64,000 nt of DNA from Ruminococcus gauvreauii (GTDB lineage: Bacteria; Bacillota; Clostridia; Lachnospirales; Lachnospiraceae): NCBI RefSeq assembly GCF_025151995.1, contig NZ_CP102290.1:1364001-1428000 (forward strand), given 5' to 3'. Position numbers and translations under genes: made by a program. Below, in pieces: positions 9,482 through 18,122 of the stretch. The notes beneath the pieces were generated by a model that was not told where the DNA came from, made no database searches, and was given only the letters and a program-made list of their open reading frames with translations. Each line of letters begins with the position of its first letter. The first letter of the stretch is position 1.

Positions 9482-9520
9482 GAAAAAGCTGTGCAGTCCC
9501 TGTGGGAGCTGCAGCAGCTT
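9482..9520 (-). terminator. Intrinsic terminator after folBK
   Basis: On the minus strand AAGCTG, TGCAG and TCCC pair in order with GGGA, CTGCA and CAGCTT around a short loop, ending in a T run. It closes the folE-HD-folP-folBK transcription unit just before sbcD. Confidence 0.7.
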
Positions 9521-9530
9521 CATGATCTTT

Positions 9531-10349
9531 CTAGTTCTGTTCAATTGTATCAAGCAGCTGTACCGCCGTAAGTCCGCGCACCGGATGGCACGCATACGGT
9601 GCAATCTGACACAGAGGCCTCAGCACGAAATCGCGCTTATCCATTTCTATATGCGGTATATGCAGTTCCTCCGTATCCAGTATCAGATCATCATACAGCA
9701 GAATGTCGAGATCAAGTGTCCTCGGCCCCCAGCGCACAATGCGTTCCCTGTCCGCTTCCTGCTCGATCTCATGCAGACGTCTCAGCAGTTCCTCCGGCGT
9801 CAGGAGCGTGCGGATCTTCATGGCTCCGTTTAAAAAGTCATCCTGTTCTATCCCGCCGTACGGTGCCGTCGTTATGAAGTCTGAGACCCGCTCGACAACA
9901 CACCCTTCTGTATTCTGAAGTCCCTTTACCCCTGCACGAAGATACTTCTCCTTATCCCCCATGTTGGAGCCAAGTGCAAGATAGGCACTGTGCCACTTAC
10001 GGAAAATTTCCACCGATACCGTATCAAGCGGCAGTCCCACAGGCGCCCACGGTTTTTGAATCTCCAGCCGTACCGCCTGCAGATGTTTGATGTTCAGCAG
10101 CATCTCCCACGCCAGACGTTCCGCCACAGTCTCCAGCAGCTGAAACGTATGTCCCTCCACAAACTGCTTGATAAAGTGGCTGACCTCCCCGTAATTAATC
10201 GAATCTTCCAGATGGTCCGACATTCCGGCTTTTCTGGTATCGGTATATAAAACTGCTGAGATGACGAACTTCTGACCCAGCACGTTTTCCTCAGGAAACA
10301 CCCCGTGTTTCGCAAAAATTTCCAAATTATTAATGTGTATCTTATCCAT
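9531..10349 (-). CDS. Bifunctional dihydroneopterin aldolase / HPPK (FolB-FolK fusion)
   Basis: This 272-residue fusion would convert dihydroneopterin to 6-hydroxymethyl-dihydropterin (FolB, residues 1-118) and then pyrophosphorylate it (FolK, 120-272). The FolB half starts with IHINNLEIFAKHGVFPEE and contains the conserved VSHFI and TVSVEIF strands. The FolK half has ALGSNMGDKE, the metal/pterin motif GPRTLDLDILLYDD, and HIPHIEM with RDFVLRPL. FolB-FolK fusions are known in Firmicutes. It is the last gene of the folE operon, 18 nt after folP, with GGGAGGAAACC before its ATG. Confidence 0.93.
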   Translation of the reverse strand: MDKIHINNLEIFAKHGVFPEENVLGQKFVISAVLYTDTRKAGMSDHLEDSINYGEVSHFIKQFVEGHTFQLLETVAERLAWEMLLNIKHLQAVRLEIQKPWAPVGLPLDTVSVEIFRKWHSAYLALGSNMGDKEKYLRAGVKGLQNTEGCVVERVSDFITTAPYGGIEQDDFLNGAMKIRTLLTPEELLRRLHEIEQEADRERIVRWGPRTLDLDILLYDDLILDTEELHIPHIEMDKRDFVLRPLCQIAPYACHPVRGLTAVQLLDTIEQN

Positions 10350-10367
10350 GGTTTCCTCCCATGCTGT

Positions 10368-11174
10368 CTACCTTCCAAGGATGGCTTCCGTCATCCGTAT
10401 CGCCCGGTGATTCTCTTTCACGTCGTGCACTCTGACAAAGGCACAGCCGGCTTGTACCGCCAGCACCGTCGTCGCAAGTGTGCCCTCCAGACGCTCCTGC
10501 GCCGGAAGGTCAAGGGTCAGTCCAATCACGGATTTTCTGGAAGTGCCGAGAAGCACCGGAAAACCGAGTTCTGCAAACTCTTTCAACCGTCTGATCGCCT
10601 CCAGATTCATCTCGTACGTCTTGCCGAAACCGACTCCCGGATCCAGAATGATCCTGTCGTCCGCAATTCCGGCACGCTTTGCGATACCCACGCTGTCCTG
10701 CATCTCCGACAGCATATCCCTGAAAAAATCTTCGTAGACGGCTTCGTCCTTATTATGCATCAGGCAGCACGCCGCCTGATTTCCGGCAATCACATCTGCC
10801 ATTTTTTCATCATATTTCAAGCCCCAGATATCATTGATCAGATCCGCTCCCGCCTGGATCGCCGCTTCGGCAACGCCCGGTTTATAGCTATCCACCGACA
10901 CTGGAATGTCAAATCTTTGCTTTACAGCTTCGATAACCGGAACCACACGTCCGATCTCCTCCTCATCAGAGATTTTGGTGTATCCCGGTCTTGTCGATTC
11001 TCCTCCGACGTCAATGATGGAAGCTCCGTCCCGTATCATTTCCTCAACATGGCCAAGCGCAGTATCCATGTGATTCCACTTTCCCCCGTCCGAGAAAGAA
11101 TCCGGCGTCACATTTAAGATCGCCATGATATATGTCCTGTTCTTTACGTCAAATTCCTGATTTCCAATCTTCAT
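10368..11174 (-). CDS. folP: Dihydropteroate synthase
   Basis: FolP condenses hydroxymethyl-dihydropterin pyrophosphate with p-aminobenzoate; it is the target of sulfonamides. The 268-residue protein has all family motifs: NVTPDSFSDGG near 20, DVGGESTRPG near 55, DIWGLKYD near 110, DPGVGFGKT near 190 and LGTSRKSVIG near 215. A longer frame runs upstream to 11324, but that part overlaps the HD gene in another frame. The ATG at 11174 has AAAGGAG 6 nt away and fits family length, so it was chosen. Confidence 0.95.
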   Translation of the reverse strand: MKIGNQEFDVKNRTYIMAILNVTPDSFSDGGKWNHMDTALGHVEEMIRDGASIIDVGGESTRPGYTKISDEEEIGRVVPVIEAVKQRFDIPVSVDSYKPGVAEAAIQAGADLINDIWGLKYDEKMADVIAGNQAACCLMHNKDEAVYEDFFRDMLSEMQDSVGIAKRAGIADDRIILDPGVGFGKTYEMNLEAIRRLKEFAELGFPVLLGTSRKSVIGLTLDLPAQERLEGTLATTVLAVQAGCAFVRVHDVKENHRAIRMTEAILGR

Positions 11175-11193
11175 CTCCGGCTCCTTTATCCTG

Positions 11194-11682
11194 TCAATAC
11201 TGAATCTGAAGGTTTTTCTTTTCTTCCGGCCAGTCGCACTCTTCCTGCACCGGGCAGGAGAAACAGCAGCGCGACATTTTGTCAGCCCGGTAAAAAATCC
11301 TGCCGAAATCGGACCGTCCCGCACTCCTCCGGTGGCTTAACACCGCATCCAGAATGCGCTCGCACTCCGCCTCTGTAAATCCGCACTCCGGCAGAATCTG
11401 AGCTGCAATGCCTGCACTGGCCTTCTCATGCGGAGTCCCTTCCTCATACTGCAGATGTCTGCCGATGTCATGCAGAAGAGCAGCGGCATAGATGAGATCC
11501 TTCGGGATGCAAAGCCCCTCCTCCAGCGAATATATGTAAGCAAGCCTTGCCGTATCCAAAAAATGTTCTACCGTATGACGGCAGAATTTCCGCTCTTCTT
11601 CCCAGCGCAGTACTTTTGTTAAATGTGTCTGATAAACGGGATGATTCCAGATTTCATTCACGCGTTTCATATCAACCACCAT
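11194..11682 (-). CDS. HD-domain phosphohydrolase in the folate operon
   Basis: The 162-residue protein carries an HD metal-binding domain: CRHTVEHFLDTARLA supplies the first His, LLHDIGRHLQYE the HD pair, and later acidic residues follow. The C-terminus is cysteine-rich (CCFSCPVQEECDW), which is unusual for simple HD hydrolases and may hold a metal or iron-sulfur site. Its place between folE and folP suggests a step in pterin dephosphorylation, the poorly defined step after FolE, but this is inference. Translation may start at 11682 or at the ATG at 11670. Confidence 0.75.
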   Translation of the reverse strand: MVVDMKRVNEIWNHPVYQTHLTKVLRWEEERKFCRHTVEHFLDTARLAYIYSLEEGLCIPKDLIYAAALLHDIGRHLQYEEGTPHEKASAGIAAQILPECGFTEAECERILDAVLSHRRSAGRSDFGRIFYRADKMSRCCFSCPVQEECDWPEEKKNLQIQY

Positions 11683-11689
11683 CTTTTAT

Positions 11690-12247
11690 TTAACCTTTTA
11701 CCATCTGCATAAACATCTTCTGCAGTTCAAAATCATCCTTGAAAGCACCTCTTGCCACAGTCGTCACGGTCTTGCTGCCCGGCTTTTTGATGCCGCGCAT
11801 CGTCATACAGGTGTGCTCTGCCTCGATCATGACCATCACTCCCCCGGGATTCAGGCTCTCTTCCAGGGCATCTGCCACCTGGGAAGTCATTTTCTCCTGA
11901 ATCTGCGGTCTTCTTGCGTAGACATCGACAGTCCGTGCCAGTTTGCTAAGACCCACGACCTTCCCGTTTGGAATGTAGGCAATGTGCGCTTTTCCATAAA
12001 ACGGCAGCAGGTGATGTTCACACGTGGAGTAAAAGGTAATATCCTTTTCAATGACCATCTCATTATTATCCACGGAAAACTGCTTCGACAGATGTTCTGC
12101 CGCACTCTCATACAGTCCGCCGTAAATTTCTTCGCACATTCTGGCGATTCTGGAAGGTGTTTCAAGCAGCCCTTCCCGTTCTACATCCTCACCGATTCCT
12201 TCGAGCAGCATTCTCACTGCCGCTTCAATCTTTTCTTTATCAATCAT
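11690..12247 (-). CDS. folE: GTP cyclohydrolase I
   Basis: FolE opens the folate pathway by converting GTP to dihydroneopterin triphosphate. The 185-residue protein shows the zinc and active-site motifs YSTCEHHLLPFYGKAHIAYIP and AEHTCMTMRGIKKPG, plus RRPQIQE. The ATG at 12247 has AAAGGAG 9 nt upstream and gives normal family length; a longer frame to 12463 only reads through the riboswitch and is rejected. It is the first gene of folE-HD-folP-folBK and lies behind a promoter, a THF-type riboswitch and an intrinsic terminator. Confidence 0.96.
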   Translation of the reverse strand: MIDKEKIEAAVRMLLEGIGEDVEREGLLETPSRIARMCEEIYGGLYESAAEHLSKQFSVDNNEMVIEKDITFYSTCEHHLLPFYGKAHIAYIPNGKVVGLSKLARTVDVYARRPQIQEKMTSQVADALEESLNPGGVMVMIEAEHTCMTMRGIKKPGSKTVTTVARGAFKDDFELQKMFMQMVKG

Positions 12248-12305
12248 AAAAACAGGCTCCTTTTTGCTCTTTTTCATATGTTCTGGAGACTGTTTTCCGT
12301 AAAGT

Positions 12306-12370
12306 GAAAAAACATCTCCATAATGTGACAGACATATGACTAAAAATATCCCTACACAATATGAGATGTT
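12306..12370 (-). terminator. Riboswitch-controlled intrinsic terminator before folE
   Basis: On the minus strand AACATCTCATATTGTG pairs almost fully with the downstream CACATTATGGAGATGTT, and TTTTTT follows at once. It sits between the aptamer and folE, so it is the likely expression platform: ligand binding would decide whether transcription enters folE. The U tract ends about 60 nt before the folE start. Confidence 0.75.
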
Positions 12371-12388
12371 ATCCTCTATTGTTGCAAC

Positions 12389-12472
12389 GGGTGCAGATTT
12401 CATATCGTAAGACGAGCTTTTCGTTTCGGCGGCAACTCCCCATCCGCTGAACACTTGACGCATGAAATCCTA
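12389..12472 (-). ncRNA. Probable tetrahydrofolate (THF) riboswitch aptamer
   Basis: On the minus strand, GATTTCAT (about 12462-12469) pairs with ATGAAATC (12396-12403) as the closing helix. Inside it lie GCGTCAAGTG, then GGATGGGG and an ACGAAA segment, and TGCACCC (12389-12395) follows. This order resembles the THF-I class (GCGU-AAGUG core, GGAUGGG loop, 3' pseudoknot strand), known upstream of folE in Clostridia. The match is from memory of the consensus, and the pseudoknot pairing is inferred. The position before folE and the following terminator support it. Confidence 0.72.
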
Positions 12473-12503
12473 TTTTGCATATTATCCTTTTCATTTAATC
12501 CCA

Positions 12504-12531
12504 ATTATAGCACATAAATCTAAAAGCGCAA
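12504..12531 (-). promoter_or_regulatory. Promoter for the riboswitch-folE unit
   Basis: On the minus strand TTGCGC (12526-12531) and TATAAT (12504-12509) are separated by 16 nt, with a TG-type extended -10 (TGTGCTATAAT). Transcription would start near 12497, just upstream of the aptamer. Confidence 0.7.
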
Positions 12532-12552
12532 GGAGTATCTGTATTTTCCAAA

Positions 12553-13293
12553 TTATATTACATTTCGATACTTTTCCTGCAATTTTCTTGAAAATACGCG
12601 GCTCGAAAATGCCGTTGTTCCAAACCGTGCAACCGGCATAATGCCAACCACACTGTTTGTAACAAAAGTCTCGTCGAACTCCGGCACCTCGTCCGGATAG
12701 ATGATACGCTCCTCAACATCGTATGTCCGGATCAGATAATCGCGGAACACACCCTGCAGCAGTCCGCAGGAGACATGCGGAGTCACCAGCCTCCCCCCTT
12801 TTACAAAGAAAATGTTGGTTGTGGCTCCCTCCGTCAGTTCTCCCTTCATATTCAAAAATACCGGTTCATCGTATCCTTCGCGGAGCGCCCTGCGCTTCTC
12901 ATGGTAATTGTCTCCATAATTCAGCGACTTGACATAAGTGAAAGGTGACGACTCATTTCTCTTCACCTTACTGATCTCCAAAGCATATCCGCGCTCGTAA
13001 TCCGCAGCCTGATAAGTATTTCCGCGCGACGCAAATACTACATTTTTCTCAGTTACACTGATCTTCAAGACTCCCCGTTTTATCAGATTCTGTTTCAGAT
13101 ACCTCGAAATGCTCCTGGCATTCACCTCGTCCTTCCATGTCGGGTTATCAATCCCGAGTTCCCGGATACCTCGTTCCATTCTTCTCAAGTGCTCTCTTAA
13201 GAAGACGGGTTTCCCATTTTCTACTGCAATCGTTTCAAAGACACCGATGCCAAAATGAAATCCGTCATCCATCGTCACTGCCGTCGTTATCAT
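12553..13293 (-). CDS. pabC: Aminodeoxychorismate lyase (class IV aminotransferase)
   Basis: PabC is a PLP enzyme that releases p-aminobenzoate from aminodeoxychorismate. The 246-residue protein has the class IV fold with MDDGFHFGIGVFETI at the N-terminus, the catalytic-lysine segment VKSLNYGDNYHEKR, and EGATTNIFFVKGG, LLQGVFRDYL as the cofactor-phosphate region. It could in principle be another class IV aminotransferase, but it directly follows pabA and pabB. The ATG at 13293 has TTGGAGG 6 nt upstream and overlaps the end of pabB by 29 nt. Confidence 0.9.
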   Translation of the reverse strand: MITTAVTMDDGFHFGIGVFETIAVENGKPVFLREHLRRMERGIRELGIDNPTWKDEVNARSISRYLKQNLIKRGVLKISVTEKNVVFASRGNTYQAADYERGYALEISKVKRNESSPFTYVKSLNYGDNYHEKRRALREGYDEPVFLNMKGELTEGATTNIFFVKGGRLVTPHVSCGLLQGVFRDYLIRTYDVEERIIYPDEVPEFDETFVTNSVVGIMPVARFGTTAFSSRVFSRKLQEKYRNVI

Positions 13294-14641
13294 AAATAGC
13301 CTCCAATACCGCTTTTGCTTTCTGCAATGTCTCTTCATATTCAAATTCAGGTTCTGATTCGCAGGTAATACCGCCTCCCACCCCCAGATGGTAGATCCCG
13401 TCCTGATAGACGGCTGTCCTTATCACAATATTCATATCACAGTCTCCGTTTAAAGAGAGGTATCCGACAGAACCTGTATAGAGTCCGCGTCTGCTGTGTT
13501 CCAGCTCATCGATGATCTCCATTGCGCGAATTTTCGGCGCGCCGGTAATCGACCCCCCGGGGAATGCAGCCCGAATAAGGTCCATCACATCCAGGCCCTC
13601 TCTCAGTTTCCCGATAATCTCTGTTACCAGATGAAAGACTGTCGCATATGTCTCCACCGCAAAATGTTCAGTCACCTTAACACTCCCCGGTTCACAGACA
13701 TGATTCAGGTCGTTGCGCTCCAGGTCAACGATCATCAGAAGTTCACTTCTGTCCTTCCCGGAATCAGCAAGCTCCTGCTTAAGCATTTGATCCTCCTCTG
13801 GCGTCACGCCCCGCCTGCGAGTCCCCTTGATCGGCCGTGTCTCAATCCATCCGTCCCTCATCCGCATAAACCGCTCGGGAGATGCACCGACAATCTGAAA
13901 ATCCCCGTAATTCAGATAACAGCCGAAGGGAGACGGGTTGTGGGCACGCAGATAACGAAATGTTTCGTACGGATGTCTGCTGCTCTTCGCTGACAGCTGC
14001 TGCGTCATATTTGCGATATAAATATCACCCTCAGTTATATACTTTATCATATCACAAATTGCACGTTTATACCCTTCCTTTTCAAAATCAGCTGTAAATT
14101 CTGCCTGATGTTCCTTCCTTCGGGGTATGTTCTCCCCGGGGCTCACACGCCTCACCCAGGCTTCGATCACAGAAGCGGTCTGCCTGGCATCCGACTGTTC
14201 TCCTCTGACAGTCACATAAAGCTGTTTTTCCCTGCAGTCTTCGATCAAAAGCACATCGTAAAAGGTAAAGCACGCATCCGGCATATCGATGGCGGGCGCA
14301 TGCCTGCTCTCAATCCCCTCGAATTTCCGTCCATAATCATACGTCAGATATCCTATGGCACCCGAGACCAGCGGAAGCCCCGTATCGTGTTCCTCCCTGT
14401 TCTCCCGCAGATAATCCGACAGCGCCTCTTCCATCGATACGTCTACCGGCTCGCCATTTCGATAACAGACTTTATTTTTTTCACAGAATGTCAGATACGG
14501 CTGCAGCCCGATGATGGAATACCTCCCAAGATCATTCTGCAGCGAGGAATCCAGGAAGACGGCCTGTCCCTGTTCGTGGCAGCTGTCAAACAGCACGGCC
14601 AGCGGTACATAAGTCTCTATTGCTTTTACCAGTGTTTTCAT
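13265..14641 (-). CDS. pabB: Aminodeoxychorismate synthase component I
   Basis: PabB converts chorismate with ammonia from PabA to aminodeoxychorismate. The 458-residue protein shows the chorismate-binding enzyme motifs ASPERFMRM, RPIKGTRRRG with SGKDRSELLMIVDLERNDL, and the signature FPGGSITGAPKIRAME. TrpE shares these motifs; the pabC and folate neighbours favour PabB. The ATG at 14641 was chosen, lying inside the end of pabA (56-nt overlap), with a GGTGGGAAG site. An ATG at 14662 is an alternative. Confidence 0.9.
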   Translation of the reverse strand: MKTLVKAIETYVPLAVLFDSCHEQGQAVFLDSSLQNDLGRYSIIGLQPYLTFCEKNKVCYRNGEPVDVSMEEALSDYLRENREEHDTGLPLVSGAIGYLTYDYGRKFEGIESRHAPAIDMPDACFTFYDVLLIEDCREKQLYVTVRGEQSDARQTASVIEAWVRRVSPGENIPRRKEHQAEFTADFEKEGYKRAICDMIKYITEGDIYIANMTQQLSAKSSRHPYETFRYLRAHNPSPFGCYLNYGDFQIVGASPERFMRMRDGWIETRPIKGTRRRGVTPEEDQMLKQELADSGKDRSELLMIVDLERNDLNHVCEPGSVKVTEHFAVETYATVFHLVTEIIGKLREGLDVMDLIRAAFPGGSITGAPKIRAMEIIDELEHSRRGLYTGSVGYLSLNGDCDMNIVIRTAVYQDGIYHLGVGGGITCESEPEFEYEETLQKAKAVLEAIYDNDGSDDG

Positions 14642-15236
14642 ATTCTTCCCACCATTCCTCACAGATTTTCACAAAATTATGCAGCAGTTCATGACCGTAC
14701 TGCGTCAGTACCGCCTCCGGGTGGAACTGCACTCCGTACACCGGAAACTGCCGGTGGCTGATCGCCTGTATCGTTCCGTCCAGAGCACGCGCGTCGACTT
14801 CCAGACAATCCGGGAATCCGTCCTCACACACGATCAGCGAATGATACCGCGTCACCTCATATTCCGATGGAAGTTCCCGAAACAGCCCCCTCCTGTTATG
14901 CTTAACTTTTGTCACCTTGCCATGCATCGGACGGGGTCCCTTCTCCACTCTTGCCCCAAATACGTGTCCGATGATCTGATGTCCCAGACATACTCCCAGA
15001 ATCGGTACCCTGCCTGCCATGCAGCGCGCGATCTCTCCCGATGCTCCGCAGTCCGCGGGGCTTTTCGGCCCCGGCGATATGATGATCCCCTCCAGCCGTT
15101 CTTCCCCGCAGATACGTTCCAGCAGTTCTGTACTTACCCTGTCATTTCTGATGATCATGACGTCCCGGCCCAGTTCCCGCAGGTATACCGCCAGGTTATA
15201 CACAAAGGAGTCATAATTATCAATCATTACGTACAT
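14586..15236 (-). CDS. pabA: Aminodeoxychorismate synthase glutamine amidotransferase component
   Basis: PabA hydrolyses glutamine and passes ammonia to PabB. The 216-residue class I amidotransferase begins MYVMIDNYDSFVYNL, has the nucleophile motif GVCLGHQIIG and the His-Glu pair in FHPEAVLTQYG. The ATG at 15236 has GGAGGGAACG 7 nt upstream; sequence further upstream holds a terminator and is not coding. It is first in pabA-pabB-pabC. The tail after the HPE motif overlaps pabB. Confidence 0.92.
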   Translation of the reverse strand: MYVMIDNYDSFVYNLAVYLRELGRDVMIIRNDRVSTELLERICGEERLEGIIISPGPKSPADCGASGEIARCMAGRVPILGVCLGHQIIGHVFGARVEKGPRPMHGKVTKVKHNRRGLFRELPSEYEVTRYHSLIVCEDGFPDCLEVDARALDGTIQAISHRQFPVYGVQFHPEAVLTQYGHELLHNFVKICEEWWEEYENTGKSNRDLCTAGRAV

Positions 15237-15277
15237 ATTCGTTCCCTCCTGCCATACCAGTTTATCATGTGACAAAC

Positions 15278-15318
15278 AAAAAACCGGAAACAGACATGCG
15301 TTCCATGTCTGTTTCCGG
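15278..15318 (-). terminator. Intrinsic terminator after the glycosylase gene
   Basis: On the minus strand CCGGAAACAGACATG pairs perfectly with CATGTCTGTTTCCGG across a 5-nt loop, followed by TTTTTTG. It ends the DUF2284-HD-mod-res-glycosylase unit and insulates pabA. Confidence 0.92.
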
Positions 15319-15408
15319 CAGTCTTCCAAATTGCTTTGGGCACACCTTCGTGATTTCCTCTGCATCATATCATATGCATCGGGATTCGTCCAGATATAAA
15401 ATCTCACT

Positions 15409-15912
15409 TTATGTTTCCAGATATGGGAGAATCACCCGGTACGCTTCGTACAGCTGTTCATATGAGGTCCGGCAGTTTGCCGGGCTTGTGGACGGCAGCA
15501 CGGTCACAGGAATCCCGGTCTCCTCCTGGCAATACTTCCTGTAAAGCGCTCCCGCCTTCGTCCCGGTTGCAAATACAGCCTGAATGTCCGCCCGTTCCAG
15601 GATCAGGCTCATATCATTCGGCACCGGATTTCTGATGCTGCTGTCGTCCGCCCCGCAGATCTCACAGCCTGACAGTACATCCCAGACGGCAATACGGTGC
15701 GAGAGTGCAAACGCTATCTTCTCCTCCTTCGTCTGCGGGAAAACAGCCCGGCAGACATCCGCCATCACTCTCCAGAATCGGTTTCTGGGATGTCCGTAAT
15801 AGAATCCGACTTCACGCGATCTGGGCGAAGGCATCGTACCCAGCATCAGGATTCTGGACCGTTCATCAAACACCGGCTCAAATTCATGCTGTACCCGAAC
15901 TGATTTTGCCAT
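15409..15912 (-). CDS. DNA-deoxyinosine glycosylase, UDG family 6 type
   Basis: The 167-residue protein belongs to the uracil-DNA glycosylase superfamily. The motif I region is LMLGTMPSPRSREVGFYYGHPRNRFW and motif II is TVLPSTSPAN. The GTMPSP and HPRNRFW forms match family 6 hypoxanthine (deoxyinosine) glycosylases rather than classic uracil glycosylases. It would excise deaminated adenine from DNA. It starts 2 nt after the stop of the type III restriction subunit, with GAGG upstream, and appears to be the last gene of that unit. Confidence 0.85.
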   Translation of the reverse strand: MAKSVRVQHEFEPVFDERSRILMLGTMPSPRSREVGFYYGHPRNRFWRVMADVCRAVFPQTKEEKIAFALSHRIAVWDVLSGCEICGADDSSIRNPVPNDMSLILERADIQAVFATGTKAGALYRKYCQEETGIPVTVLPSTSPANCRTSYEQLYEAYRVILPYLET

Positions 15913-15914
15913 CG

Positions 15915-18122
15915 TTAAAATACCTCTTTCAATATCTTCCAGTCATCGCTCTCAATACTATCCTGATACCGCTCCATGCAGATACACAGATTCCGGCTCT
16001 TTTTATCCATCCTGACAAAGCCGCCTTTCAGTCCGTGAGCGGCGAGATATCTGCTGAGAACCTCAAATTTGCGGGGTGAAAATATGTCAATGTCTTCGCT
16101 CTTTCCGGTACGGTCAAAGCCGCCCTTGGTCTCAATGATCCACAGCTCGCCCCGGACACTCACAATATAATCCGGATAAAACGAACGCTGCTTTCCAAAA
16201 TTATCTTCATAGACGATCGCAAAATATTCCGCACCCTTGTCGCCGTTCTTATAAAACCAGTCTACCGTCCTGCAGTCCTGACAGAATAGTTCAAAATCTT
16301 TTTCAGACGCAGACCGGGGCTCCGCCGATGAGAGATAGCCCTTGTATACATTTTTCGTCAGCTCCTCCTGGACTTTCGCCGTACCGTCATACGTGAACAT
16401 GCATGTCTTCGGGATCGTAAAATCCACAATCGTTTTGGCGTTCGCCTGCAGCATCGGCTGGCGCATGATTTCCGCCATGGCATGGCGGACGGCATATTTC
16501 AGGCGTTCAATGTTGTTCAGCACAAAGGCGTAAACTTCCCGCGTCGTAAGCAGCAGGATTTTATGAGTATCCCTGCTGTTCACATCGAACAGCCTGCGAA
16601 CGATCGTATTCATCTGACTGTAGGAAAGGCCTACCTTTCTCCCGATCTCCGCCACATGGTGGTGGTAATCGCGTCCGTGTTTATGGGTGTCCAGCGGCAC
16701 GTCAATGGTAATGACGTTCATCCCCTCCCGCTGTGCGTCGATCGCCTCCTCCAGCGTGATCACCCGCCCGGATATCGTATAGTTTCTGATATTTGAATCG
16801 AAGATATATCCGTTCGCTTCCAGACGCGTTCTGTTCTCAGTGATGCCGTCATCCGTTCCATATTCCTTTTGAAACCATTCTCTGACAGCGCGCAGCGCCT
16901 GTGCAGCGTCCCGCGTAATGGGCACCGAAGTCTTCTGCTCGCTTTTCAGTACAAATTCATAATTCAGCGGCTTCACATAGAGTTTCATGGCATCCAGCGC
17001 ATTTTTTCCCAGATGCGTACGGACGCCTTCTGTGAATTTCTCATCCATCGTATACAGGTAACAGCTGTCCAGCAAGTCACTCTCATAATGCCTGGCCTCA
17101 GGCATCCTGCGGATTCTGCCGATCGTCTGAATCTCAAATGTCTCGCTCATATTATCCCTGAGTTTCACAAGAATATGCGCCCTCGGGCAGTCCCATCCAG
17201 TAGCCACTGCCTGCTTGATGATAACCGCCGCCGGTTTCGCATCCGGTTCTTCGATTCCATCAAGATTCTGTTTGCGGCCCGACAGCCAGATCGCCAGCCT
17301 GCCGTTCTCGTATGTCAGGCCTTTTGCCTCGAAATACCGCTCCACCTCGTCCTCCAGTATATCGGCGCGGTTGGGAATCTGTACGATAATCAGCGGATGA
17401 ATACCGCTTCCTCTGCGCAGAAACTCCGCATGGATCTGCCGCTGCTTTTCCAGAGCCTTGTCGAGCAGATAACCTGTCTGGCTTTCCACACTGATATTCT
17501 GGGCAAAGTCTTCATTGATGATCAGGACCTTTTTGATCAGTCCCTCAGCGATCACATCCTCTTCCGGTATCTCGATCAGCTCTGCACTCTTATATTTCTT
17601 CGGCGTCGCCGAACAGCGGATGATCTTTCCCGCGCGGAAGAAATCCATGATATCCCCCGCCTTGATGGTATCGTGCTGATGACTCTCATCAACGATAATC
17701 ACAAAAGAAAGCCCTTCATCCAGTGCATGCGCGATATGTTCCAGGAAATTTGTGCGCTCAGTCTCCTTCAGCGCGTTGTTATCCTTTTTGGTCAGCTTTT
17801 CCCAGTTGATAAAGCAGGCGTCATTCTCCGAAAACCCTTCTGACATCACATCCGACAGAAGCTTCGTATGGCTCCCGTGGATATAACGGTCCATCTTTCC
17901 CTTACTCTGTTCCTCCAGGTTGCCTTTCCCCGGCGTCAGCCAGATGAATACCGTCTTTCCGTGCTCCCGGCAATACGCATCCATGAAATGGGTCAGAATG
18001 ATGGTCTTTCCGCTCCCCGTACAGCTCTTAAGCACGATGTTCTGTGTTCCTCCTGCCATGGCATCAAGCAGCCGGCGGACTGCCTCCCTCTGAAAATTTG
18101 CCAGTCTGATCTGCACGTTCAT
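15915..18122 (-). CDS. Type III restriction enzyme, Res (helicase-nuclease) subunit
   Basis: This 735-residue subunit would translocate on DNA and cut when two unmethylated sites are met. It has Walker A SCTGSGKTII near 33-42, a DEAD-type box IVDESHQHD near 145, the later helicase motifs (IGRIRRMPEA), and a C-terminal PD-(D/E)XK nuclease with FYPDYIVSV followed by WIIETKGG near 660-680. It is shorter than many Res proteins (about 900-1000 aa). It overlaps mod by 4 nt. GGAGGG directly touches the ATG at 18122, so the GTG at 18116 may be the true start. Confidence 0.88.
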   Translation of the reverse strand: MNVQIRLANFQREAVRRLLDAMAGGTQNIVLKSCTGSGKTIILTHFMDAYCREHGKTVFIWLTPGKGNLEEQSKGKMDRYIHGSHTKLLSDVMSEGFSENDACFINWEKLTKKDNNALKETERTNFLEHIAHALDEGLSFVIIVDESHQHDTIKAGDIMDFFRAGKIIRCSATPKKYKSAELIEIPEEDVIAEGLIKKVLIINEDFAQNISVESQTGYLLDKALEKQRQIHAEFLRRGSGIHPLIIVQIPNRADILEDEVERYFEAKGLTYENGRLAIWLSGRKQNLDGIEEPDAKPAAVIIKQAVATGWDCPRAHILVKLRDNMSETFEIQTIGRIRRMPEARHYESDLLDSCYLYTMDEKFTEGVRTHLGKNALDAMKLYVKPLNYEFVLKSEQKTSVPITRDAAQALRAVREWFQKEYGTDDGITENRTRLEANGYIFDSNIRNYTISGRVITLEEAIDAQREGMNVITIDVPLDTHKHGRDYHHHVAEIGRKVGLSYSQMNTIVRRLFDVNSRDTHKILLLTTREVYAFVLNNIERLKYAVRHAMAEIMRQPMLQANAKTIVDFTIPKTCMFTYDGTAKVQEELTKNVYKGYLSSAEPRSASEKDFELFCQDCRTVDWFYKNGDKGAEYFAIVYEDNFGKQRSFYPDYIVSVRGELWIIETKGGFDRTGKSEDIDIFSPRKFEVLSRYLAAHGLKGGFVRMDKKSRNLCICMERYQDSIESDDWKILKEVF

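Noticed and set aside
12248..12463. N-terminal extension of folE
   Set aside because: It covers the riboswitch and terminator, and the ATG at 12247 has a good ribosome binding site and gives normal FolE length.
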